Of a stretch of DNA of 25,623 nucleotides, positions 13,522-22,653 are shown piece after piece. The notes under the pieces were generated by a model that made no database searches, was not told where the DNA came from, and was given only the letters and a program-made list of their open reading frames with translations. The DNA comes from a virus: the IMG/VR virus record IMGVR_UViG_3300008217_000078, positions 1-25,623 of that record. One strand, written 5' to 3'. The position numbers were made by a program, and so were the translations under genes. Position 1 is the first letter of the stretch. Each line of letters begins with the position of its first letter.

Positions 13522-16263
13522 ATGGTAAATGTTGAAGATTTATTAAAAATACAAGCAGCCAACCCTGGTCAGGGTATATTAAAAACTACTGGAACGGTGT
13601 ATGGTGTGCCCTCTTGTTTGCTTAACATGACTGATGATCTTTTGGGTCTTTTACCCTCAGATTTATTATGGGGACTTGATGAAATACTTGGTAATGCTGC
13701 TGGTGGCGCGTTTAACTACCTTCTTCAATTTTTGAATTGGATTTTGCGGATTCTGGGGATGAAAATGGTCGAAACTCCAAATGGGTTTCAAACTATTCAA
13801 ATAGGAAGTAGTTTGTTTGGAATAAATCCTTTTGATATGGGGGGTATTTTGGGTGGAGGGACTGGCGCTGGAGGTTTATTAGGGGGCTTGCAAAGTGTTT
13901 TGGACGATGCTGGACAGCTATATGGTAACCTTGCTGGGACATACGACCAATTCCAGCAGCTTAAGAGCTGCCTGGACCTCCTACAAGCCAACTTGAACAG
14001 TAAGCCTGAGTCCCTGGCTGGACAACTTCACGAGGCGGTACAGAGCGATCCTGGGGTCCTACAAGCTCTTGTAGGAACACACATTGCCAAGATTGATGGG
14101 GCTCAGGAGTTTATTAAGAGAGCTGCCACAAGTAAAGTGGCTATTGCTAAGATTTTAAGAGAACGAGCACTAAATCCTGAATTAGAGCCTTGCTTTCTTC
14201 CTCAATTTGCAGAACTATTTGAGGGAACTGGAGTTAGGATTTGTGTAGAACAAGAAGATGACAAGTTAGAAACTCCATTCCGTCTTGTTTTTGGCCCTCC
14301 TCAAAGTACAAAAGGACAATTTCTATTAACTGCTGACGGGCTGTATTATGATTCTCAGACTGGTGGTCTGGATGATGTTGGTCTATATCTATCCTCAATG
14401 CAGTTGGAAGATATAGGGGATAAATGGAAATTTGAACATGATCCCAATGTCGGTGGTAAAGGTGTTCAACTTTCTTTGGATAGTATAACTGAGTATGTAG
14501 ATACTTTGTTTGATCCAGCGTTAATTGATGATAGTATTTATTTACAAAAGTATTATGATAATGATACATTTATTGAACATTTAGAGGGACAAAAAAATAA
14601 ATTAGTTTATGATCTATCTTCTAGTTTAACACAGCTAATTGCTGATGAGGGTGCTGATTCTGCTATTGTTGTAAATGCTAGACAATCTTTATACTCTGAA
14701 ATTGGTAGACATAATGATAAACTTAATCGCCGTAAAAAGCAAATCGAAATTAGAGTAAGAACTCCTCAACTCTTTGATCCTGATAATATTCTAGGTTTGG
14801 CTGTGTTTCCTGGGGAAATTCCTGTAAATGATTTTTCGTATTTAGGAAAACTGAATATCGGAATTGCTCTTGAAAAGCAACAAAAACTTGTTTTTGCTGC
14901 TGCTGAAGTAGAAGGGATCGTTTTACCTCTTACTCCTAAGTTTGTAAAAGCGGAACCAAAATCTGAATCACTACAGGTAGAACATCTTACTATCCCTACA
15001 ATTGGTGATGGTGGGATTATACATTCTGCTAGTGCTGCTGGGGACGCTTCGGCACAAGCACATATTTTGAACTTAGTTGATGAAATTACGACTGAGGGAT
15101 TAATAGCAACTTATAATTTCTTAGGCAGTGATACAGTTGCTCCATCCTCAACGGAGTACTTTGTAACAAACTCTACGGATTTATCCATATCTAGTAATGC
15201 CAAACTTGTGGCAAAGTCCTCTGAGTTTGTATTCGCATCTGGTCTTGGGATTCCCTACCTAGGTGGAATTGCTGAGTTTAACCAGACCACCCCCTTCCTC
15301 CCATCTGGGGTGGGGAGCTATGTTCGTCTTCCTGACATTCCCGATTTCAGGAATTTGACCTACGGACTTAATGGATTCTCAGTTGAGACTTGGATTCATG
15401 TTCCAACTCTTTCGTTAGCGGCTACTGGAGCAGACGGGTGGAATGATGCAGGAGCCTCTTCGCTCCATCGCTTAGTTCTATCGTGTGATAATGTTGGTGG
15501 AAATGTTACTTCTATCAATCCGTCTTCAACACTCAATAGTTTTGGATCTCAAAAGACGAGAGGACTTGTTATGGGCTTTACTAAGGATAGGCAGATAACT
15601 TCGGAACAAGGGCCTAGTAATTTACCAGCCGACCACACGGCATTGCGTTTTTTCGTGGCTCCGACGCAATCCATTAATGCCTCTGCTGCTTCGTTTATAG
15701 CGGAGGGAGGGGCTGACGGCTGTACGGCCTCGACAAAATGGTTAAATGCTTCTGTGGATGTTACGACCTCAACTACGGCAGGTACATCATTTGAATCTGC
15801 TTCTTCTACTTTTGTTAACGCCACTATGGTTGCAGATCCTAAAGTTAATGAATTAAGATTCTATCTAGATGGTAACCTTTTGATAACCTCATCTTTGTCC
15901 TATTGTTTTGGACAAAAAAAGCACTTCCCAGTAGCCGTTCCTACATTTACTCAGGGTAATAGTTTTGAGTACGGGGGTTCTTCAACTTCATGGAATGTTA
16001 TTGCGCCCATCTTAGGAGGGGGGCCAAAATGGAACTTTGGTGCTGCCTATTCCTTTACGCCTTGGATTGTTGGAGGAGGATATACAGATGGTAATATGGT
16101 TGATGATAAGGGATTTCATTTTTTGAATGAGTATGGGGGTATAAGCAGCGGGCTAAAGGGCCATGTAGGAAGTTTAAAGTTTTATAAAAAACCCCTAAAT
16201 AATAAAGAGGTACTTCAAAATTACGATGCTCAAAAAGGATTATTTAAGAATATTACAACATAA
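13522..16263 (+). CDS. Large baseplate-associated protein with C-terminal LamG/ConA-like lectin domain
   Basis: 913 residues. The N-terminal 160 are hydrophobic and glycine-rich (FDMGGILGGGTGAGGLLGG), then come helical segments and a charged middle (about 350-460). From about 523 (GLIATYNFLG) to 905 the pattern is a LamG/concanavalin-A-like jelly roll: FSVETWIHVP (near 619), LRFYLDGNLL (near 777) and GHVGSLKFYKKPLNNKEVLQNYDAQ (near 879-900), the usual closing strand plus 'Y..G.' motif. Such domains bind sugars or act as trimer caps. Being encoded between the spike and gp25 suggests a baseplate-attached host-recognition or accessory part. AGGA is 7 nt before the ATG. The lectin module is supported by pattern; ligand and exact location are unknown. 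Confidence 0.78.
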   Translation: MVNVEDLLKIQAANPGQGILKTTGTVYGVPSCLLNMTDDLLGLLPSDLLWGLDEILGNAAGGAFNYLLQFLNWILRILGMKMVETPNGFQTIQIGSSLFGINPFDMGGILGGGTGAGGLLGGLQSVLDDAGQLYGNLAGTYDQFQQLKSCLDLLQANLNSKPESLAGQLHEAVQSDPGVLQALVGTHIAKIDGAQEFIKRAATSKVAIAKILRERALNPELEPCFLPQFAELFEGTGVRICVEQEDDKLETPFRLVFGPPQSTKGQFLLTADGLYYDSQTGGLDDVGLYLSSMQLEDIGDKWKFEHDPNVGGKGVQLSLDSITEYVDTLFDPALIDDSIYLQKYYDNDTFIEHLEGQKNKLVYDLSSSLTQLIADEGADSAIVVNARQSLYSEIGRHNDKLNRRKKQIEIRVRTPQLFDPDNILGLAVFPGEIPVNDFSYLGKLNIGIALEKQQKLVFAAAEVEGIVLPLTPKFVKAEPKSESLQVEHLTIPTIGDGGIIHSASAAGDASAQAHILNLVDEITTEGLIATYNFLGSDTVAPSSTEYFVTNSTDLSISSNAKLVAKSSEFVFASGLGIPYLGGIAEFNQTTPFLPSGVGSYVRLPDIPDFRNLTYGLNGFSVETWIHVPTLSLAATGADGWNDAGASSLHRLVLSCDNVGGNVTSINPSSTLNSFGSQKTRGLVMGFTKDRQITSEQGPSNLPADHTALRFFVAPTQSINASAASFIAEGGADGCTASTKWLNASVDVTTSTTAGTSFESASSTFVNATMVADPKVNELRFYLDGNLLITSSLSYCFGQKKHFPVAVPTFTQGNSFEYGGSSTSWNVIAPILGGGPKWNFGAAYSFTPWIVGGGYTDGNMVDDKGFHFLNEYGGISSGLKGHVGSLKFYKKPLNNKEVLQNYDAQKGLFKNITT

Positions 16264-16721
16264 TGGTAACAGTTAATGTTTATGGTAGGCCTTTAAGTAA
16301 GGCTATACAAGAAGGGATAAAATCCAAAGATGAGCGAATTTTTGGATTTGGTTTTCCATTGGGAAAGAGACTCTCAGGCCCTGCATTTTACAAAGCAGCT
16401 GATGTAGATCTTATTAAAAATAATTTATATCAGCTTTTGGGTACCGACAGAGGGGAGCGAGTAATGCTTCCTAATTATGGTATGAATTTAAGACGCTATC
16501 TTTTTGAGCCTCTTGATGAGATTACATTTGAGAAGATTAAGATGAACATTGTTTCTAATATTGCACAATATTTACCTCAATTGAAAATTCTTAGATTAGG
16601 TGTATTCAAACAAGATGGCGATGTAGGCTTTACTGGTTTACCAGGGTTTGAAATTAAACTAATTTTACAACTTAAAGATAATACTAATGTAATTTTTGAT
16701 ACACAAGTGGAGATAAGATAA
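16263..16721 (+). CDS. 25: Baseplate wedge protein gp25
   Basis: 152-residue member of the GPW/gp25 family, the small sheath-initiating wedge protein present in nearly all contractile injection systems. Hallmarks are IKNNLYQLLGTDRGERVMLPNYGMNL (about 54-80), where 'L.T..GER.M.P.YG..L' is the family core, and the following RRYLFEP. It binds the gp6-gp7 bundle and templates the first sheath ring. The start is taATG, overlapping the previous stop, and it ends with the same taATG junction into gp6. The first 45 residues form a longer N-terminal arm than in minimal members. Confidence 0.96.
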   Translation: MVTVNVYGRPLSKAIQEGIKSKDERIFGFGFPLGKRLSGPAFYKAADVDLIKNNLYQLLGTDRGERVMLPNYGMNLRRYLFEPLDEITFEKIKMNIVSNIAQYLPQLKILRLGVFKQDGDVGFTGLPGFEIKLILQLKDNTNVIFDTQVEIR

Positions 16722-18337
16722 TGGTTTTTTCTGGGACAGTAACATCGGATTTTGAAAAGCTCGTAGTAATTCCAGACGCTAAGAAATCTGAATTTATTGA
16801 TTTTGCGGCTACGGATTTTTCGACTATTCGAAATGCCTTACTTGAATATATCAAAGCAGTTTACCCGCTTGAATATAAAAACTTTAATGAATCAGACCTA
16901 GGTATAATGTTAATTGAATTAATATCTTACATGGGCGCAGTGATGTCTTTGAAAGCAGATATGCTTGCAAATGAAAACTTTTTACGAACGGCTAGAAATA
17001 GAAATAATATACAGAAATTGCTTGAATTAATTGGGGTTAAAATGAAAGGCCCAACTGCCTCAGTTGCACAAGCAAAACTAACTCTAAATTCTGATCCAAC
17101 TTTCGGTGGTGATCTTTCTGACCCCACAAAACTAAAAATTCTCCCTTCTGATCGGACAATATCGGTTACTTCTCCCTTAGATGGTGGACCTGTGAACTAT
17201 ACTGTGTATAAAGTAGTGAATGGTCTGTTAGATTTAGCTAATGATGGGGGCTATATCGAATTGGATGGAGCTACAGAATCAGACAATCCTACTACGACCA
17301 GCAGCGTTTATACAAATCTGGCTTTATTAGAAGGAGGTTTAGTTACAGTAAATGGCACTTTTGATACAACTGATTCTATAAAGAAAATTAATCTAACAGA
17401 GAATCCCGTAATTGAAGGTAGTGTTGAACTATTTGTAGGAGGAACCTTAACTGCGGCATCTGGAGCTTATAAGCAAGTACACAATATCTTCTTTGCTTCT
17501 GGGGCAACGGATAATATTTTTGAAGTTGTATATGATGATGATTTTAAAGCAACTATAGTGCTTGGGGACGGGATTGCTGGGACATCTCCTCCAGCAGGCG
17601 CTAGTTATTATGCAACTTATCGCGTGGGAGGAGGGAAACGAGGTAATATACCCAGTGAGCATATTAATATTGCTATTAGTGTATTAGATGATACTATTCC
17701 AATATCATCAGATTTAGAAAATATTACTTTAGCTACAGGAGGAGCGGACGCTGAAACTACAGAACACGCTAAAAAGTATGCTCCCCTAACCTTTAGGAGA
17801 CAAGATAGATTAGTAACCTTATTTGATTATACTGTTTTTTGTAATGCTTATGTTGGTCCTTTAGGAACAATTGGTAAAGCAAAAGCTGTTACAAGAAATG
17901 CGTTTAGTTCTGCCAATGTTATTGATTTATATGTACTTGAAAAAGCAAGTAGTTCTCAACTACAAAGAGCTACAACTTCTTATAAAAAAGCTTTATTAAC
18001 TGCGGTTAATGAGAAAAAAATGATAACAGATGAAGTTGTACTTGTTGATGGGCTTATTAGAACCCTTGATTTAGTTGTCACTATTAAATTAGATAAAATA
18101 CTTGCCCCCAAAGAAGAGAGTATAAAACAAGCAGCTAGAGAGAAAATTGTAAATTTCTTTATGGTTGATAATTTCGATTTCGGAAAAGCTCTTTCCTTGG
18201 CAGATTTAAATAGAACAATTTTTGAAATACCAGATGTACGGTTCTCTTCTGTTGATAATCTTGATTATGATGTTAAAGTTGATTTTAATGAAATTATTCA
18301 ACTTAATAATTTAACTATTAATGTTGACCTAGTTTGA
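16721..18337 (+). CDS. 6: Baseplate wedge protein gp6 (baseplate J-like)
   Basis: 538-residue wedge protein. Evidence is the N-terminal module YKNFNESDLGIMLIELISYMGAVMSLKADMLANENFL (about 52-90), typical of gp6/Mu gp47/P2 gpJ. Also typical are RRQDRLVTLFDYTVFCNAYVGPLGTIGKAKAV (about 358-388) in the middle and the C-terminal FDFGKALSLADLNRTIFEIPDVRF (about 485-508). Dimers of this protein form the iris that holds the baseplate ring together and opens on contraction. T4 gp6 is 660 aa, so this is a shorter form. It is directly downstream of gp25 (taATG) and ends in a TTGA overlap with the next gene. Confidence 0.95.
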   Translation: MVFSGTVTSDFEKLVVIPDAKKSEFIDFAATDFSTIRNALLEYIKAVYPLEYKNFNESDLGIMLIELISYMGAVMSLKADMLANENFLRTARNRNNIQKLLELIGVKMKGPTASVAQAKLTLNSDPTFGGDLSDPTKLKILPSDRTISVTSPLDGGPVNYTVYKVVNGLLDLANDGGYIELDGATESDNPTTTSSVYTNLALLEGGLVTVNGTFDTTDSIKKINLTENPVIEGSVELFVGGTLTAASGAYKQVHNIFFASGATDNIFEVVYDDDFKATIVLGDGIAGTSPPAGASYYATYRVGGGKRGNIPSEHINIAISVLDDTIPISSDLENITLATGGADAETTEHAKKYAPLTFRRQDRLVTLFDYTVFCNAYVGPLGTIGKAKAVTRNAFSSANVIDLYVLEKASSSQLQRATTSYKKALLTAVNEKKMITDEVVLVDGLIRTLDLVVTIKLDKILAPKEESIKQAAREKIVNFFMVDNFDFGKALSLADLNRTIFEIPDVRFSSVDNLDYDVKVDFNEIIQLNNLTINVDLV

Positions 18338-21300
18338 CCGACAAGTTCCCAGTCTCCAGACCATCTATGGTCGGCCCTTCTAAGAAGGCGAATTACAAAA
18401 GAAATTTTGTAAATGCTTTAGAAATTATTACGCCTGGGGTCTATCTTGAAGAGGATGTTGCACTTAGCTCCAATAGGCTTAATCCAATATCAGAAATACT
18501 AAACTCACATATGGTGGCTGCTAATAATGTCTCAGCTATAGGTCTTGGTATTTCTGCGACAACAAATTATGGACATCTAAGTAGTGTAGATGGGATTTCC
18601 AATTATTTTATTCCGCAAAATAGATTAACAAATATCTCTCCTTTCGATTTTGAAAAATATATACTCAAACCTAATAATTATAGGTTTAGTGATTTTACTT
18701 CTAGCGCAGATTTTAAAAACTTTGTTGATAGCACTCTACTTCCAAATGCAAGATTAAATACTCCCAACGCTGGCACATATGATAGTACCATTACAGGAAC
18801 ACATGAATACTTAATTAAGAATCTTTCTTGGTTGTACTTTTTGAACACCTCTGCTCACGGTAGTTTAGCCACAGACCCATCTTCTATTGTTAGTGACCTT
18901 ATTGTTAAAAATATTTTTACAGGAGTTACTCTTACTTTGGAAGAGGCTCTCCCAGCATTTGCAGAGTATATTTGGAAAAATTACGAAACTTGTTCAACAT
19001 TTAGAAGTCTTCAATTAATTCCTAATGATTTTCTAGCAGGCACAGGAACTTACACAAGCGGTACGCAGCAACTAGATAAGCTTAAAACTTTAGTTTCTGT
19101 TTTATATTCTAGTTCTGAAACTGATAAACAAGATTTACATATAAAAACAGCTTTTGATAATTTTATAACTGCGTCTATTATATTGGATGATACAGAATCC
19201 AATGGTCCTTTTTATAAGTTTATAAAAGCTTTAGGCTTTTATCTTTCTGATCTTAATGAAGAAACGCAAAAATTATCACTTATATATGATATACAGAATG
19301 TACCAGAAGAGTACCTTGAGTTAGTTGCTGAGTTAATTGGATGGAGATTCTTCGGGCCTGATCCTGATCGCTGGAGAGTACAGTTGCAAAGTGCGGTTAA
19401 TATTTATAAAGCTACTGGTACTAAAAAAGCGTTGCAATATGGTATTGATTCAATTTTTGCGCAGGGAACTTATAATATAGAAAATAATATTACAGAGGTT
19501 TATGAATCCTATATTCCTTTTCTACTGTATTATGCTTTGGCAACAGAATCACCTCTCTACACTTCATTAAATGATTATACTTTACAAAAAGCTATTGATT
19601 TAAATATTGCCGAATATAACTCCTCCTCATTAACTGGTAATATTGAACTAGCGGTTGACCATATTATCTTACAGCTAGTTAAGTTTTTTCCTGAATATTT
19701 TCCTTTTGGAAAGGGAACTTTCCCAACCTTCTTTGGCGATCTTGAGGTTATAAGTACTGGAGAAGCTCACGAAGGTTCTCACTTCTTTGAGCAGGGAAAG
19801 GTGTGGGCTGGGGATCCTCCCCTATCTTCTTCAAGTATTGAATTGCAGTACAAGGGGGATGAAAATTTCAAATTTAATTATCGTGACCGCACATTCCCCA
19901 TACCCCCGTTTGAAGAATATAAGTACTATAAAGATGCATATGTAACAGAATCAATGTTGCTTATGATTGTTGATATACTGACCTGTACTTTTGGTGTGCG
20001 TAAACAGTTTGCTTTAGAGCTTGCAGATCATATCCGTACCTATACTAATAATCAAAATGGAGATTTGCTTTACCTTGATAATGGGTGGTTATTTTTTACA
20101 GAAAACTTAGTTACTCCTACTAATGAAGATTATCTTTTTAAATGGATTGGAAATGAAGCGAATGTCTCAGGATTAGAGGATAAGGATAAGTATATCAGTT
20201 TATGGAACGGCAAATCATCTCATATTAAAATACTTCTTGATGCTGATTCCTTTGATTTTACAAGTGATGATTTGGATATAAATGGATCTCAATTATTATT
20301 TCAAATAGCTAGAGTTGTTAACGATTTTATCCCAGCACATGCTATTCCAGATCTTTATCTTAGTACTTCCGCGATAGATGATGAAGTAATAACCGATACG
20401 AGTGCAATTGGATTGCATTTTGATAAACGAGAATACTTTGCTGGTTTTAGTCCTAGTGCGTTAGCTTTTGCTAGGGGAGGAATTTATGGTACAAACTTCC
20501 ATAGTAGTGGTAATGCTTTTGGTCGTAAAGCTGTAAATACCGTTCGTGATTTATCCCAAGAAGACGCAACAGGAGCAGCAGATGATCCCATAATTGCTCA
20601 CAGGACAGCATGGCGAAGACGCAATTATAAAAACAGTCTTCCTAAGGACGGGTACTATGACCGTACTGGCTTTAATATGCCAAACAGTTTTGAAGCTTCA
20701 ACATTAGAAAAGACTACTGTATCGTCATTGGGATTTTTACCTTTAGGATATATTTCGTATAATGGAATTTATCAAAACGCCGCTGATGTTAATAATCTTC
20801 ATGCTGTTTGGGATCCATGTGAAAACTTAGATTCGTCTAATACCTTTTTTGAAGCCGACACAAGTAACACCTTCCCATGTCGTGGTTTATTGACCCAGCC
20901 TGTGTCATCGAACTATTACAATAACCGAGGTCAGCTCCATGAGTCTATTGCTCTTATGCATAGACTTAATGAAAAAAAGAAATTTGTTGAATCTGAAAAG
21001 ATTTTATTGGAGAATTTTGAAGATTTTGCTCCATCAGCTGATTGGGTAAATCAAGTTCTAAGTATTGCTAATAGCGGAACTAATGCAAATACTTTTGGTC
21101 CGAACTCTGAAGATGAGTGGTATAACTTTGCATGGGGTAGAGGTATTCAAAAATTATATAAAGATTATATGAACTCTAGTAAATTTGATAGACATCATAC
21201 CAGACCAGACCTTCTAACGAATTTGTCTGGCGGTCCTGATATAATATCACATACTTACACAGGAGCACTGCATAATGGATACTTTAATATTAATGGCTCT

Positions 21301-22653
21301 GGGGTAAATGCTAACCCTTATTCAGCCTTGGTAGCTTCTTCTTTTGCTACCTCCGATAGTTTACATATTGGCTACGATGATGGTTCTGGAATTCTTAGCT
21401 TCCTTACAATAGATGAAGCGATTTTTGGAACAAGTTCTGTAAGCTCCTTAAATGAAAGTGGAGTATTTGATGGATCCAATTTAATTCTATCTGATTTATC
21501 ATCAATCTTTCAAGTTGAATTACGAAATTCACATATACTAAGCGGTGTGGAATTTGTTATTACAGCTGAATCTTTAATAAATCCAGATAATGGTTTTAGA
21601 ATTTTTGAAGTTGATCCTATCTATGCTAACCAAACTTCGGATAATTATTTAATTAAAAATAGAGTAATTAAGTGCAAAAATATAGATGGACTTACTAGAT
21701 TACGGTTCCCAATTAAGGGAAATTACGGAGTATTGAAAGATAATTTCTTAATTCCTGAACACGAATATGAAGTATCTATTAATCATTTAGTTGGTGAAGA
21801 AGCAGGTACTAGTTTTGGTGGTGCATCATTAGGCGTATTCATTCATACGCAGCCAGAAGGAGATCAAGATCTATTTTGGATTTGGTCACCTGAGGGTGAG
21901 TGGGTAATGTCGGATGCTTCTGCTATTAATAAAACTGCTGTACTTGAGAAGTATTCTCATGTAAATACTTTACCTGTTATTATTCCTCCACCAGAAATTT
22001 CAGATTTCTCTTCCATAAATACAACCCTTGGGTGTATAGATGAGTTTGAAGTAGATAGTTCGGCTAATGTAAACAATAATCCTGCTGCCTTGAAAAAGAT
22101 AACTGAATCTGATTTTTCAAAATTTAATATAAAATTCGATACTTTTAATCAACCTATAGCTGTTCCTCCAAAATATTATGGAATTGGAGGTGTTGGTCAC
22201 TGTTCAGGTAATGGGGCTATAGAACAAGTACATAGGCTAAATCAAGCTTATGTTTTTGAAGTTTATATGATGCCTAATTATCAAAATCTAGAGAAATATT
22301 TACTATTAGATTATGTTTCTGTCAAAGACCTAACCTTACAGGATAGGGCTAAGATTAAACTACCTATAAGTAATGAAGTACTAACTCCAGAAGAGCTGGG
22401 TACGCCTTTTAATCCTTACTGTAGAGGACAAAAAGAGATAGTCTTGGAGCCAGATGAATTATTAACTATCCTACGCTTCTTTAATAAGATGGTAGATGAT
22501 AGAGGTAGTCGCGATGCCGCTGTAACTGCTTCTACTTTTGAAACTGGTGGCGGTAGTAGGTTGAACTACAGGGAACATCCTAAGTGGGATGAAATAATAA
22601 CAGCAGCTGATGCCAATCATGGGCAGCTGACATCAATTCAGGTAGATAATTAA
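18334..22653 (+). CDS. Giant gp7/P2 gpI-like baseplate wedge protein
   Basis: 1439 residues if started at the TTG of a TTGA overlap with gp6. The first ATG is at 18367, eleven codons later, and neither has a Shine-Dalgarno sequence. At about 320-375 there is a segment of the tail protein I type: VPEEYLELVAELIG, then DRWRVQLQSAVNIYKATGTKKALQYGI ('..R..L..A...Y..KGT..AL'). This family occupies the place of T4 gp7, which binds gp6 and gp25 in each wedge. The remaining 1000 residues are beta-rich with few charged repeats, and no catalytic motif is recognised. The gene is much longer than P2 gpI (176 aa) and longer than T4 gp7 (1032 aa), so it probably also builds the baseplate periphery or fibre attachment. 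Its stop overlaps the next start (taATG). Confidence 0.82.
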   Translation: MTDKFPVSRPSMVGPSKKANYKRNFVNALEIITPGVYLEEDVALSSNRLNPISEILNSHMVAANNVSAIGLGISATTNYGHLSSVDGISNYFIPQNRLTNISPFDFEKYILKPNNYRFSDFTSSADFKNFVDSTLLPNARLNTPNAGTYDSTITGTHEYLIKNLSWLYFLNTSAHGSLATDPSSIVSDLIVKNIFTGVTLTLEEALPAFAEYIWKNYETCSTFRSLQLIPNDFLAGTGTYTSGTQQLDKLKTLVSVLYSSSETDKQDLHIKTAFDNFITASIILDDTESNGPFYKFIKALGFYLSDLNEETQKLSLIYDIQNVPEEYLELVAELIGWRFFGPDPDRWRVQLQSAVNIYKATGTKKALQYGIDSIFAQGTYNIENNITEVYESYIPFLLYYALATESPLYTSLNDYTLQKAIDLNIAEYNSSSLTGNIELAVDHIILQLVKFFPEYFPFGKGTFPTFFGDLEVISTGEAHEGSHFFEQGKVWAGDPPLSSSSIELQYKGDENFKFNYRDRTFPIPPFEEYKYYKDAYVTESMLLMIVDILTCTFGVRKQFALELADHIRTYTNNQNGDLLYLDNGWLFFTENLVTPTNEDYLFKWIGNEANVSGLEDKDKYISLWNGKSSHIKILLDADSFDFTSDDLDINGSQLLFQIARVVNDFIPAHAIPDLYLSTSAIDDEVITDTSAIGLHFDKREYFAGFSPSALAFARGGIYGTNFHSSGNAFGRKAVNTVRDLSQEDATGAADDPIIAHRTAWRRRNYKNSLPKDGYYDRTGFNMPNSFEASTLEKTTVSSLGFLPLGYISYNGIYQNAADVNNLHAVWDPCENLDSSNTFFEADTSNTFPCRGLLTQPVSSNYYNNRGQLHESIALMHRLNEKKKFVESEKILLENFEDFAPSADWVNQVLSIANSGTNANTFGPNSEDEWYNFAWGRGIQKLYKDYMNSSKFDRHHTRPDLLTNLSGGPDIISHTYTGALHNGYFNINGSGVNANPYSALVASSFATSDSLHIGYDDGSGILSFLTIDEAIFGTSSVSSLNESGVFDGSNLILSDLSSIFQVELRNSHILSGVEFVITAESLINPDNGFRIFEVDPIYANQTSDNYLIKNRVIKCKNIDGLTRLRFPIKGNYGVLKDNFLIPEHEYEVSINHLVGEEAGTSFGGASLGVFIHTQPEGDQDLFWIWSPEGEWVMSDASAINKTAVLEKYSHVNTLPVIIPPPEISDFSSINTTLGCIDEFEVDSSANVNNNPAALKKITESDFSKFNIKFDTFNQPIAVPPKYYGIGGVGHCSGNGAIEQVHRLNQAYVFEVYMMPNYQNLEKYLLLDYVSVKDLTLQDRAKIKLPISNEVLTPEELGTPFNPYCRGQKEIVLEPDELLTILRFFNKMVDDRGSRDAAVTASTFETGGGSRLNYREHPKWDEIITAADANHGQLTSIQVDN

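Noticed and set aside
14234-14569. Open frame on the minus strand inside the LamG-bearing gene
   Set aside because: His/Tyr/Gln-rich translation typical of antisense reading; no start signal and full overlap with a secure gene.
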